Shown in pieces: positions 6,406 to 12,643 of a stretch of DNA of 12,643 bases (positions are counted from its first letter, which is position 1; the number at the start of each line of letters is the position of its first letter). The notes beneath the pieces were generated by a model. That model saw only the letters and a list, made by a program, of their open reading frames with translations. It was not told the origin of the DNA and made no database searches. The position numbers were made by a program, and so were the translations under genes. Source of the stretch: Candidatus Hodarchaeota archaeon (GTDB lineage: Archaea; Asgardarchaeota; Heimdallarchaeia; Hodarchaeales; Hodarchaeaceae); the NCBI GenBank assembly GCA_016839665.1, contig JAEOTU010000253.1, positions 1 to 12,643 of the forward strand, read 5' to 3'.

Positions 6406-7352
6406 TCTCTTAACCTCCGACCTGTCAAATGTAAGAATACATCTTCCAAAGTAGTCTGTCGTAAGCTTATACTTTCAAGTTCAGTAACATCATTAATTAC
6501 TTCTTCTTGTAAAATTTTGATGAAATTTATAATTCCACCATCAAAATATACGTTCACTTTTGTCTCACCTTCGATTAACACTTGTTTTATAAAATCTAAT
6601 CGTTCGATTGATTCCTTAAATCCCTTAATTTTTTCTTTTTGTATGAAGACAACTTCTAGGATGTTTTTGTCACTATATTCTTCTTTCAATGTTTCTGGAG
6701 TACCTTCAGCGATGATGGTACCACTATCGATAATTAGTACACGATCACTAAGCTTTTCAGCTTCATACATATCATGGGTAGTTAAAACAATCGTTTTACC
6801 GTCTTCTCTCAACTCTTTTATATAATCCCAGACAACATGTTTGGCCTGGGGGTCTAACCCTGCTGTTGGTTCATCAAGGAATAATATATCGGGCTTCATT
6901 ACGAGGGCAATCGCAATGTTAAGACGGCGCTTCATTCCACCGGAAAAATTTTTCGTTTTATCTTTTCGATTACCCAAACCTAACTTTTCTAGGATTTTTT
7001 GAGCCTCTAAGTTTAACACTTTTTTAGGAAAACCATGCATTGTCCCAAAAAATACTAGATTTTCATGAGCAGTTAATTCCTCATAAAAGACATAATCTTG
7101 AGGAACTGTACCAATCATTGATTTGATCTTTGATGTATCGTTTAATACATCTTTTCCATAAATTAAGGCCGTACCTTTATCAGGTTTTAGAATAGTAGTT
7201 AGAATCTTGATTAGTGTTGTTTTTCCAGCACCATTCGGACCTAAAATACTAACTAATTCGCCTTTGTTTACATCAATTTCAAGATGATCTACAACAACGA
7301 TATCATTATAGATTTTCGTTAAATCACTTGTTTTAATTGCTAATTCTATCAT
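6402..7352 (-). CDS. ABC transporter ATP-binding protein of the CcmA/DrrA class, 316 aa
   Basis: This is the nucleotide-binding half of the exporter. Walker A is GPNGAGKTT (38-46), the Q-loop Gln85 sits in TVPQDYV, the ABC signature is FSGGMKRRL (136-144), Walker B is ILFLDEP (156-162) and the switch His is His193 (TTHDM). The C-terminal end SLRQTTLEDVFLHLTGR (296-312) is the hallmark of the DrrA/CcmA/NodI group of drug and lipid exporters. The frame is open from codon 7562, but the first 70 residues are antisense to the start of the neighbouring cyclodeaminase-like gene and match no ABC protein; MIELAIKTSDLTKIY at 7352 is the natural start. No strong Shine-Dalgarno lies before it. A 157-base gap separates it from the divergent gene at 7510, so both promoters lie there. 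Confidence 0.93.
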   Translation of the reverse strand: MIELAIKTSDLTKIYNDIVVVDHLEIDVNKGELVSILGPNGAGKTTLIKILTTILKPDKGTALIYGKDVLNDTSKIKSMIGTVPQDYVFYEELTAHENLVFFGTMHGFPKKVLNLEAQKILEKLGLGNRKDKTKNFSGGMKRRLNIAIALVMKPDILFLDEPTAGLDPQAKHVVWDYIKELREDGKTIVLTTHDMYEAEKLSDRVLIIDSGTIIAEGTPETLKEEYSDKNILEVVFIQKEKIKGFKESIERLDFIKQVLIEGETKVNVYFDGGIINFIKILQEEVINDVTELESISLRQTTLEDVFLHLTGRRLRE

Positions 7353-7509
7353 CTTTTGCACATCTATTTCTACAGTTGCTTTGTGATAGTCAAGATGACA
7401 CAAAATCCCGATCTTAATAAACCCGGAAGAGACTTTGTTCCGAAAAGTGCATAAAGGGCAGATATACACCATCGATGAGACAACAAAAAAAATGGATAGG
7501 GGCAGTATT

Positions 7510-8499
7510 ATGAGTAAACTCTTAATATTATCAAGAGCTGATGTTGAATCTGTCCTCAACATGAAAGAAACTATTGAGGTGATTGAGACCGCATTTAGAG
7601 AACTATCAGAAGGAACAGCTATCCTTCCTCAACGCATCGTAATTCCAACAGAAGACGGAATAAGTCTTTATATGCCTGCTTTTCTACCTCAAACAGGTTC
7701 TATGGCGATTAAGGTTGTAACGGTGTATGAACACAACCCTGAGAAATTTAGCTTGCCAACAATCCTTGGCAAAGTACTATTGCAAGATATTGAAACAGGG
7801 GACGTAGTCGCTATTATGGACGGGGGTTACTTGACAGCAATGCGTACTGGTGCTGTTTCAGGATGTGCAATAGATTATCTTGCAAAAGAAGATGCTAAAA
7901 GCATTGGCCTTTTCGGTACAGGTGTGCAAGGAGCAACCCAGTTGTGGGCAGCTTGTGAAGCTCGTCCTAGGGTTGAAACGTGTAAGGTGTACGATCTTAG
8001 GAAAGATGTAGCTGAAAATTTTGCGCAGAAAATGAAAAAGAAATTAAAAATTCCTAGCATGAAAGTTGCTGAAACAGCTGAGGAAACCGTAAAAGGATCA
8101 GATATTATCCTAACAGCCACAACCTCCCCAAATCCTGTGTTTCGAGGAGAATGGCTTGAACCAGGAGTACACATATCGGCTATTGGTTCTTACACTCCAG
8201 AAACACGAGAATTAGATACAGAGACAATCCAAAAAGCAAAAGTAGTATGTGATCAAGTGAGTGCATGCCTAGATGAGGCTGGTGATCTTATCATTCCTAT
8301 TAATGAGGGAGCAATTACAAAAGAGCATATTTATGCTGAACTCGGAGAAATTATTATCGGAAAAAAAGTAGGAAGAGAAAGCGAATCAGAAATAACCCTC
8401 TTTAAATCAGTAGGGTTGGCAATTCAAGACGCAGCTACAGCCAAGTTGGTATACGACAAAGCACGGAAAATGAAAAAAGGAATTGAAGTAGAAATTTAG
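7510..8499 (+). CDS. Ornithine cyclodeaminase/mu-crystallin family NAD(P)-dependent enzyme, 329 aa
   Basis: The protein belongs to the family that includes ornithine cyclodeaminase, archaeal alanine dehydrogenase, ketimine reductase (mu-crystallin) and pyrroline-2-carboxylate reductase. Substrate-site residues are visible as Arg42 (LPQR), Lys68 (SMAIKVV) and Arg112 (AMRTGA). The Rossmann nucleotide loop is GLFGTGVQG (133-141) and the conserved late motif is SAIGSYTPETREL (223-235). True ornithine cyclodeaminases carry an Asp in that late motif (Asp228 of the Pseudomonas enzyme, from memory); here the site is Tyr228, so a reductase or dehydrogenase role is likelier than ornithine cyclisation. 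Start ATG 7510 is preceded by AGGGG seven bases ahead; earlier in-frame starts give unlike residues. It diverges from the ABC operon and converges with the serine dehydratase 44 bases away. Substrate unproven. Confidence 0.87.
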   Translation: MSKLLILSRADVESVLNMKETIEVIETAFRELSEGTAILPQRIVIPTEDGISLYMPAFLPQTGSMAIKVVTVYEHNPEKFSLPTILGKVLLQDIETGDVVAIMDGGYLTAMRTGAVSGCAIDYLAKEDAKSIGLFGTGVQGATQLWAACEARPRVETCKVYDLRKDVAENFAQKMKKKLKIPSMKVAETAEETVKGSDIILTATTSPNPVFRGEWLEPGVHISAIGSYTPETRELDTETIQKAKVVCDQVSACLDEAGDLIIPINEGAITKEHIYAELGEIIIGKKVGRESESEITLFKSVGLAIQDAATAKLVYDKARKMKKGIEVEI

Positions 8500-8543
8500 T
8501 AAAAATTGATTGACAAATTACGACATCATCGTCTGAAAGAATT

Positions 8544-10103
8544 TTAATTCTGGTCAAGCTTTTCTTCTAATTTTTTTGATGTCTTAGTAACAGATAACCC
8601 ACCTAAGGCAGTACATCTCAGTTCATATGGAATACTTCTGCCCACCTTATTCATTGCTTCAATTACTTCTCCTAAAGGTACCACAACGTCAAAATTGGCT
8701 AAAGCCATATTAGCACATGAAAGAGCATTACTTGCGGCCATTACATTTTTTCCGAGACAGGGCACTTCTACCCTGTTAGCTACAGGATCACAAACCATGC
8801 CAAATATATTTTGCAATGCCATTGATGCAGCATCAATTGCTTGTCGTGTATTTCCCTTATTCAGAGTAACAAGTCCTGCAGCAGCCATTCCTGAAGCTGA
8901 ACCACACTCAGCTTGACATCCTCCAATTTCAGCGGAAAAAGTTGCATTTACAGAGATAAAGATCCCTATCATGCCTGCTGCAAGCATGGCTTTAGTTATG
9001 TCATCTTCGGACAGTCTCATCACACTAGCTGCACCAAGTAAAGCACCTGGTATGGTTCCACAAGCTCCAGCAGTAGGAGCAGCGACTATTACTCCCATCG
9101 AACTTTTTATCTCCATCATAGCAGTAATATAAAGAATCATTTGATTTAAGATACCACCATCAAGTAGACTCTCATTCTTCATTTGTGTCTTAAAAAAACC
9201 TGATTGATAGCCTAAAATTCTATCTTCAAACTCAGTTCCCTTAATACCATCAAAGATAGATTTTTTCATTAGCCTAACAATCTGCTTCATTTTATTGAAG
9301 ACTTCTTCAGTCGAAACATTACCTCTAATACTTTCGAACTGAACAGCTAACTCCCACAGATCCATGTTCCTATCCTCATTATATTTAAGCATCTCTTCAC
9401 AAGTTATAAATGGTACCTCCATCCCTTTACGAGAAAGTACTGGGAGAACAGGTCTTAATTCTTTTATATCAATGATTTTCCATTTTGAACGAAGACTATC
9501 AAGAATCTCTTTGTCTAGAAATTTTTGGCTTTTGATCTCTATAAAATTCTTATCAATCCCCTCACAGGTCAAAATATCATCAGAAAATAGTTTTTCCTGC
9601 AAATATTTTAGAACTCCAACCTCATCAGTATAGATTAACGTCTCATAACAATCTCCAATCATTGAAACTTTAATATGGTCAATTTCAACTATTTCTATCA
9701 TCCCACCACCAGTGGAAATAGCTATCATTTCGTGGGTTTCTTTTACATTCTTTAGGGTTAATTTATATGTATTAGGGTGTTCAGTTTCAAAATCTTTAAT
9801 CTTTATATTGATTTTAATTCCTGATTCTTTTATTGCTTTTTTATAATCCACTAATCTCTCATCATAGGCTTTCCAACCAAGAAAACCTCCACATAGACCC
9901 ATATCAGATCCTTGGCTGGTATGTGTTGTAGCCAATGAGCCTTGGGGATCAAATTCTATTAAAATTTCTTTAATATCACTGTCCATCAGGTCCCTCGCCA
10001 TCCTACCGATACGAATAGAAGCAGCGCAATGAGAACTAGATGGTCCTCTCATTATTGGACCCATAACATCATTGAAAATACTTGGAAATTGTGTTACTAC
10101 CAT
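8544..10103 (-). CDS. Iron-sulfur L-serine dehydratase, single chain with beta and alpha domains, 519 aa
   Basis: The enzyme deaminates L-serine to pyruvate and ammonia using a [4Fe-4S] cluster instead of PLP. The N-terminal beta domain shows GPIMRGPSSSHCAASIRIG (15-33), TSQGSDMGLCGG (62-73) and STGGGMIEI (130-138). The alpha domain shows APTAGACGTIPG (342-353), GGCQAECGSASGMAAAG (394-410) and DPVANRVEVPC (439-449). Cys396, Cys438 and Cys449 have spacings of 42 and 11, matching the three cluster ligands of the Legionella enzyme (Cys343, 385, 396). The chain is about 60 residues longer than usual type II enzymes (about 458 aa); the extra lies at about 145-230 and may be an ACT-like regulatory segment. 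ATG 10103 has AGGAAGG eight bases ahead, inside a 12-base palindrome. Bacterial genes of this type are called sdaA or sdaAB. Confidence 0.95.
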   Translation of the reverse strand: MVVTQFPSIFNDVMGPIMRGPSSSHCAASIRIGRMARDLMDSDIKEILIEFDPQGSLATTHTSQGSDMGLCGGFLGWKAYDERLVDYKKAIKESGIKINIKIKDFETEHPNTYKLTLKNVKETHEMIAISTGGGMIEIVEIDHIKVSMIGDCYETLIYTDEVGVLKYLQEKLFSDDILTCEGIDKNFIEIKSQKFLDKEILDSLRSKWKIIDIKELRPVLPVLSRKGMEVPFITCEEMLKYNEDRNMDLWELAVQFESIRGNVSTEEVFNKMKQIVRLMKKSIFDGIKGTEFEDRILGYQSGFFKTQMKNESLLDGGILNQMILYITAMMEIKSSMGVIVAAPTAGACGTIPGALLGAASVMRLSEDDITKAMLAAGMIGIFISVNATFSAEIGGCQAECGSASGMAAAGLVTLNKGNTRQAIDAASMALQNIFGMVCDPVANRVEVPCLGKNVMAASNALSCANMALANFDVVVPLGEVIEAMNKVGRSIPYELRCTALGGLSVTKTSKKLEEKLDQN

Positions 10104-10104
10104 A

Positions 10105-10116
10105 GAAGGTACCTTC
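10105..10116. promoter_or_regulatory. Perfect 12-base palindrome GAAGGTACCTTC over the ribosome site of the serine dehydratase gene
   Basis: The palindrome lies one base upstream of ATG 10103 and contains most of the AGGAAGG ribosome site. With no loop it is poor as an RNA hairpin, so a DNA operator is likelier if it means anything. Chance is possible. Confidence 0.35.
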
Positions 10117-10162
10117 CTATCTGCAGAATGAAAGAAATATTGACGATCAATGCACTTTTTCA

Positions 10163-10172
10163 GGATAAAAAG
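10163..10172 (-). promoter_or_regulatory. TATA-like box CTTTTTATCC for the serine dehydratase gene
   Basis: Minus-strand CTTTTTATCC lies about 60 bases before ATG 10103, giving a leader of roughly 35 bases in the archaeal manner. It matches the box ahead of the methyltransferase gene (4474-4481) in eight bases. Pattern only. Confidence 0.35.
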
Positions 10173-10215
10173 TTTTTAGGAATAGCTTCAATATATGTAA
10201 AAAAAGTGGTTTTTA

Positions 10216-10473
10216 ATGGATATTAATGAATTCGTAACCAAAGATACACAAGTAAAGAATATCCTCCAAAAATTATAATTAATTTCATGTAAGAACGCGT
10301 TAGATGTTGCTACTGGAAGCGGAGAGTTTATTAGAGTATTAATGAAAACATTAAAAGAATACCAGCTGTTTACAGGGATAGATAATGATCATCCTTTTTG
10401 CTTAAATCAAGCAAAAAGGAAAAAGGGAAATTATTCATCTTTCATTAATTATCCACGGGAAACAGAGGGTTAA
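10216..10473 (+). pseudogene. Decayed N-terminal fragment of a class I SAM methyltransferase
   Basis: The 341-base stretch between the serine dehydratase and reductase genes holds a broken gene on the plus strand. ATG 10216 opens MDINEFVTKDTQV and so on, reaching an in-frame TAA at 10276-10278 after 20 codons. The same frame continues as ISCKNALDVATGSGEFIRVL and then LFTGIDNDH, the SAM-binding motif I and the acidic end of strand 2 of a methyltransferase. Similarity stops near KGNYSSFI (about 10440). The last codons up to TAA 10471-10473 are only antisense to the end of the aldo/keto reductase gene. So the gene has one nonsense codon and has lost its C-terminal half. Motif I differs from that of the intact methyltransferase at 3824-4426, so it is not a copy of it. 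No start codon serves the part after the stop. Confidence 0.72.
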
Positions 10474-11338
10474 TCGAGTGGGATTTTACCAGATTTGTGA
10501 TGTCGTCTTGTTCCTCTTTCTCGAGTTTTCGGAACCGTTTGACGGAATCAATCACTAAAGGCCAAAGCTTCAGATCACAAGGCAATGAATAAGTTGATAC
10601 ACCCTCTTGAGAGAGTGTAAACCAAACAGCACGATCTATCCACTCTTGCTTATCAAAGGGCTCGTACCACGTTTGATAACTCTGCTCACCTGGCCATCGT
10701 CCTTTGGAAATTGCTTTTATAGCTGTTACACCGATTTCACGTTCAATTGCTACTTTGAGAAGAGGTCTAAAATCATTCACAACATGGGGATGGGCCATAG
10801 CTGCGACATAAACGGGACAAAGCACAGTTACAAAGTCATCAAATGAGTCGAGTGCTTTGATAAGTACTTGGATATCATCATGACCAGTAATACCGATATT
10901 TCTTATTAAGTCAGTTTCTTTTGCCTCTTTAAAAGCCTCCAGAGCTCCATCTTTTCCTAAAATTGTATTTAAATCCTCCATATTCTTGACTGCATGAAAT
11001 TGATATAAATCAAAGTAGTCTGTTCCAAGTCGCTCTAAAGATTGATTTAGTTCTGTCCAAGCACCTTCTTTAGAACGTTCCATTGTTTTTTCTGCTAAGA
11101 ATATTTTATTTCGGTATTTGTCAATCCAAGGCCTCAAGCGAAGCTCAGAATCCCCATAACTGGGAGCAATATCAAAAATATTTATTCCTGAATTGAGAGC
11201 TTCTTCTATTGCTTTATCAGCTATGATTTGCGCTTTTTCAACACTTTCTTCTTTTGCATGTAACCACCCAAGCCCACACCCACCTAAGGCGAGAATAGAA
11301 GCTTGAAAACCTGTTTTTCCGAAGGTTCGTTGTTCCAT
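10445..11338 (-). CDS. Aldo/keto reductase, 297 aa
   Basis: This is a TIM-barrel NAD(P)H-dependent oxidoreductase of the aldo/keto reductase superfamily. The start is typical (MEQRTFGKTGFQASILALGG). The catalytic tetrad is present: Asp56 and Tyr61 in IFDIAPSYGDSE, Lys84 in FLAEKT and His115 in LYQFHAV. NIGITGHD (147-154) is the usual strand-5 motif. The C-terminal cofactor loop is unusual, reading TYSLPCDLKLWPL where many members have an IPG motif, so cofactor preference may differ. ATG 11338 is chosen because GGTGA lies eight bases ahead and the homology begins there; ATG 11359 adds seven residues and has no ribosome site. It follows the cysteine-synthase-like gene in the same direction with about 30 bases between (9 if the earlier ATG is used), so the two form an operon. 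Substrate unknown. Confidence 0.92.
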   Translation of the reverse strand: MEQRTFGKTGFQASILALGGCGLGWLHAKEESVEKAQIIADKAIEEALNSGINIFDIAPSYGDSELRLRPWIDKYRNKIFLAEKTMERSKEGAWTELNQSLERLGTDYFDLYQFHAVKNMEDLNTILGKDGALEAFKEAKETDLIRNIGITGHDDIQVLIKALDSFDDFVTVLCPVYVAAMAHPHVVNDFRPLLKVAIEREIGVTAIKAISKGRWPGEQSYQTWYEPFDKQEWIDRAVWFTLSQEGVSTYSLPCDLKLWPLVIDSVKRFRKLEKEEQDDITNLVKSHSINPLFPVDN

Positions 11339-11368
11339 CTTTAACTTCACCGGTATCATTCATCAAAG

Positions 11369-12298
11369 CTATTCGAAAAGATCACCACTCAAATATTTTA
11401 ATCCCGAATCTACCATCAAGGTGACAATGGTCGCGTTAGATTCTAATCTCTCGGCAATCTTTATGGCAGCAGCAACATTTGCTCCAGATGAAATGCCAGC
11501 AAAAAGGCCTTCTTCTTTTGCTAATCGTCTAGCCATTGCTTTGGCTTCCTCTGTTGAAATTGTGATTATTTCATCAGCAATAGTTGGATCCCACAATGGT
11601 GGAGTGAATCCGATCCCAATTCCTCCGATACCATGAGATCCACTCTTACCTTCTGATAGAACAGGAGACTCAGCAGGTTCTACAGCGAAAGTCTTTATGT
11701 TTGAATTGTGTTTCTTTAAAATCGTAGTTGTTCCTCTAATAGAGGCTGCAGTTCCAATCACTTGAACAAATGCATCAACATTCCCCTTCGTTTGTTGCCA
11801 GATTTCCTCTCCTAATTGATAATAACCTGCAACATGGTCATCATTATTGAGTTGGTCCGTCCAATAAGTACTAGACTCCTTACTAAACTCTCTTGCTTTT
11901 TCAATCATCTCTTCAATCAGCTTCTTGGTGATCCCTTCTCCATGACTGGGAATAATCGTCATATCAGCTCCCAATGCTTTCATATGATCTAGTTTGTCCT
12001 TACTAAAAGCATCAGAAGATACAATGCGTAGTCGGTACCCCTTAACTGCGCAAATTAATGCTAATGATGTACCAGTACTACCACCTGTATATTCAACAAC
12101 AGTTCCCCCTTTCATTAATCGACCATCCTCTTCTGCTTCTGCAATCATAGCCTGTGCCATACGATCTTTCATACTCCCAGTAGGATTCTCCCACTCCAAT
12201 TTTACAAACACATTGGCAGAATCCCGTGGTACTACTTTGTTTAACCTGACTATCGATGTGTTTCCAATGGCCTTTAGGACGTTCTCAGCAATCTTCAT
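11369..12298 (-). CDS. PLP-dependent cysteine-synthase-family enzyme with a GGSTG loop, 309 aa
   Basis: This is a fold-type II PLP enzyme related to O-acetylserine sulfhydrylase and cystathionine beta-synthase, which replace the beta substituent of serine derivatives. Lys44 in ENPTGSMKDRMA should bind PLP. The substrate loop reads EYTGGSTGTSLA (69-80) where classic cysteine synthases have T-S-G-N-T-G, so a Ser replaces the usual Asn. The PLP-phosphate loop is IGTAAS (181-186) instead of G-T-G-G-T. GIGIGFTPPLWD (226-237) and GLFAGISSGANVAAA (264-278) are standard. The length is close to CysK and no CBS domain is attached. ATG 12298 has GAGGAAGG seven bases ahead; ATG 12304 lies too close to that site. 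It is the first gene of an operon with the aldo/keto reductase. Cysteine synthesis is only one possible role. Confidence 0.9.
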   Translation of the reverse strand: MKIAENVLKAIGNTSIVRLNKVVPRDSANVFVKLEWENPTGSMKDRMAQAMIAEAEEDGRLMKGGTVVEYTGGSTGTSLALICAVKGYRLRIVSSDAFSKDKLDHMKALGADMTIIPSHGEGITKKLIEEMIEKAREFSKESSTYWTDQLNNDDHVAGYYQLGEEIWQQTKGNVDAFVQVIGTAASIRGTTTILKKHNSNIKTFAVEPAESPVLSEGKSGSHGIGGIGIGFTPPLWDPTIADEIITISTEEAKAMARRLAKEEGLFAGISSGANVAAAIKIAERLESNATIVTLMVDSGLKYLSGDLFE

Positions 12299-12349
12299 TA
12301 GCATACCTTCCTCTTATTCAAAATGAATTTGACGAATAGAATTTAAGAG

Positions 12350-12358
12350 CTTATATTG
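12350..12358 (-). promoter_or_regulatory. TATA-like box CAATATAAG for the cysteine-synthase-like operon
   Basis: Minus-strand CAATATAAG lies 52-60 bases before ATG 12298, in the 118-base divergent gap. This fits an archaeal promoter with a leader of about 30 bases carrying the GAGGAAGG site. Confidence 0.3.
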
Positions 12359-12416
12359 TGAAGTTTAGAAGATTTTTTGTAAGATTTTCGATTCCATTAA
12401 GCAAGAATTCGATGAG

Positions 12417-12643
12417 GTGTTTAGAATAGTAATAGAAATAACTTATGAAAAATTGACCGAATATCTTCCACTCTTCAATGAACATAAGTATTTTAGAACA
12501 ATACTCAAAGCAATTCCAAACCTTCCTAAAGGAAAAGGCTTTACAGATGATCTAGAAAATCCTAATCTTATTTTATTCTTGTTGGCTGGAGAAAAAGAGG
12601 GACTTTGTTATATAGCTGGAAATATTCAGTCATCAATAAGGGA
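12417..12643 (+). CDS. Probable GNAT-type acetyltransferase, N-terminal part, runs off the right edge
   Basis: A plus-strand frame open from 12369 runs off the edge. GTG 12417 is the only common start codon ahead of the recognisable part, giving about 75 residues. LPLFNEHKYFRTIL (residues about 15-28) leads into PKGKGFTDDLENP (about 33-45), LILFLLAGEKEGLCYIAGN (about 47-65) and then the edge. This order (short helix, a G-x-x-F-x-D-D segment, a proline, then a hydrophobic strand ending in AGN) recalls the N-terminal half of GNAT_acetyltran-type proteins. The acetyl-CoA loop (Q/R-x-x-G-x-G/A) would lie beyond the window, so the call is tentative. It diverges from the cysteine-synthase-like gene. 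No clear Shine-Dalgarno precedes the GTG, so the start is uncertain. Confidence 0.5.
   Translation, partial: MFRIVIEITYEKLTEYLPLFNEHKYFRTILKAIPNLPKGKGFTDDLENPNLILFLLAGEKEGLCYIAGNIQSSIR

Noticed and set aside
5807..6825. Plus-strand open frames opposite the ABC permease and ATPase genes
   Set aside because: Both minus-strand genes carry full family motifs, so these frames are incidental.
7435..7509. Upstream in-frame extension of the cyclodeaminase-family protein (TTG 7435 or ATG 7492)
   Set aside because: The added residues are polar and unlike the family, while MSKLLILSRADV at 7510 is a typical start with a nearby AGGGG.
7353..7562. A 70-residue N-terminal extension of the ABC ATPase, with a hydrophobic stretch resembling a membrane anchor
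   Set aside because: It lies antisense to the start of the cyclodeaminase-family gene and the divergent promoter gap. ABC homology starts at 7352, so the hydrophobic look is a by-product.
8500..8543. Possible stem AGAATTTTAATTCT between the convergent cyclodeaminase and serine dehydratase genes
   Set aside because: It is too short and A/T only to call a terminator, and there is no following T run in either direction.
10029..10226. Plus-strand 65-codon open frame across the serine dehydratase start
   Set aside because: It is mostly antisense to the dehydratase and its promoter, with no recognisable protein pattern. The real signal in the gap is the methyltransferase frame from 10216.
11421..12326. 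Plus-strand open frames opposite the cysteine-synthase-like gene
   Set aside because: They are antisense shadows of a well-conserved enzyme and have no motifs.

Overview
The window is AT-rich and tightly packed, and it looks like ordinary chromosomal metabolism and transport from a prokaryote. I favour an archaeon, possibly of the Asgard type, at low confidence. The basis is weak: TATA-like boxes about 45-60 bases ahead of several starts, a candidate poly-T stop after the ABC operon, a winged-helix regulator of a kind common in archaea, and an intramembrane protease of a kind also found in archaea. Shine-Dalgarno sequences are common, several genes overlap by 4 bases, and GTG and TTG starts are used. 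I see no rRNA, tRNA, CRISPR, IS element or phage gene.

Layout from left to right. (1) 1-358, minus strand: N-terminal part of an M50 site-2-type protease that runs off the left edge. (2) About 452-700, minus: the C-terminal tail of an aldo/keto reductase with no upstream body, cut off by the amidohydrolase. (3) 702-2300, plus: YtcJ-type amidohydrolase. (4) 2548-2946 and 3049-3795, plus: a one-domain PAS protein of the DUF438 C-terminal type, then a TauE/SafE-type permease. (5) 3824-4426, minus: a small SAM methyltransferase with an altered motif I. (6) 4571-7352, minus: four clustered genes, namely an ABC ATPase, an ABC-2 permease, a six-helix membrane protein of unknown family and a winged-helix regulator. 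The first two overlap by 4 bases and so do the last two, with an 87-base gap containing a T8 run between the pairs. (7) 7510-8499, plus: an ornithine cyclodeaminase/mu-crystallin family enzyme. (8) 8544-10103, minus: a single-chain iron-sulfur L-serine dehydratase. (9) 10216 to about 10440, plus: a decayed methyltransferase fragment with an in-frame TAA. (10) 10445-12298, minus: a cysteine-synthase-fold PLP enzyme and an aldo/keto reductase in one operon. (11) 12417 to the right edge, plus: probable start of a GNAT-type acetyltransferase.

How the genes work together: the right half is rich in amino-acid enzymes (serine deaminase, cysteine-synthase-like enzyme, cyclodeaminase/ketimine-reductase-like enzyme), suggesting amino-acid turnover, though they sit in separate transcription units. 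The ABC/membrane/winged-helix cluster looks like an exporter with its own regulator and is the most system-like part of the window. Two gene remnants show that genes here have been broken by rearrangement.

Three long open frames (starting at 627, 7435 and 7562) begin too early. Homology places the real starts at 702, 7510 and 7352. No wholly new system can be shown from sequence alone. The best leads are the unknown membrane protein paired with the regulator, and the stand-alone PAS protein beside the permease.
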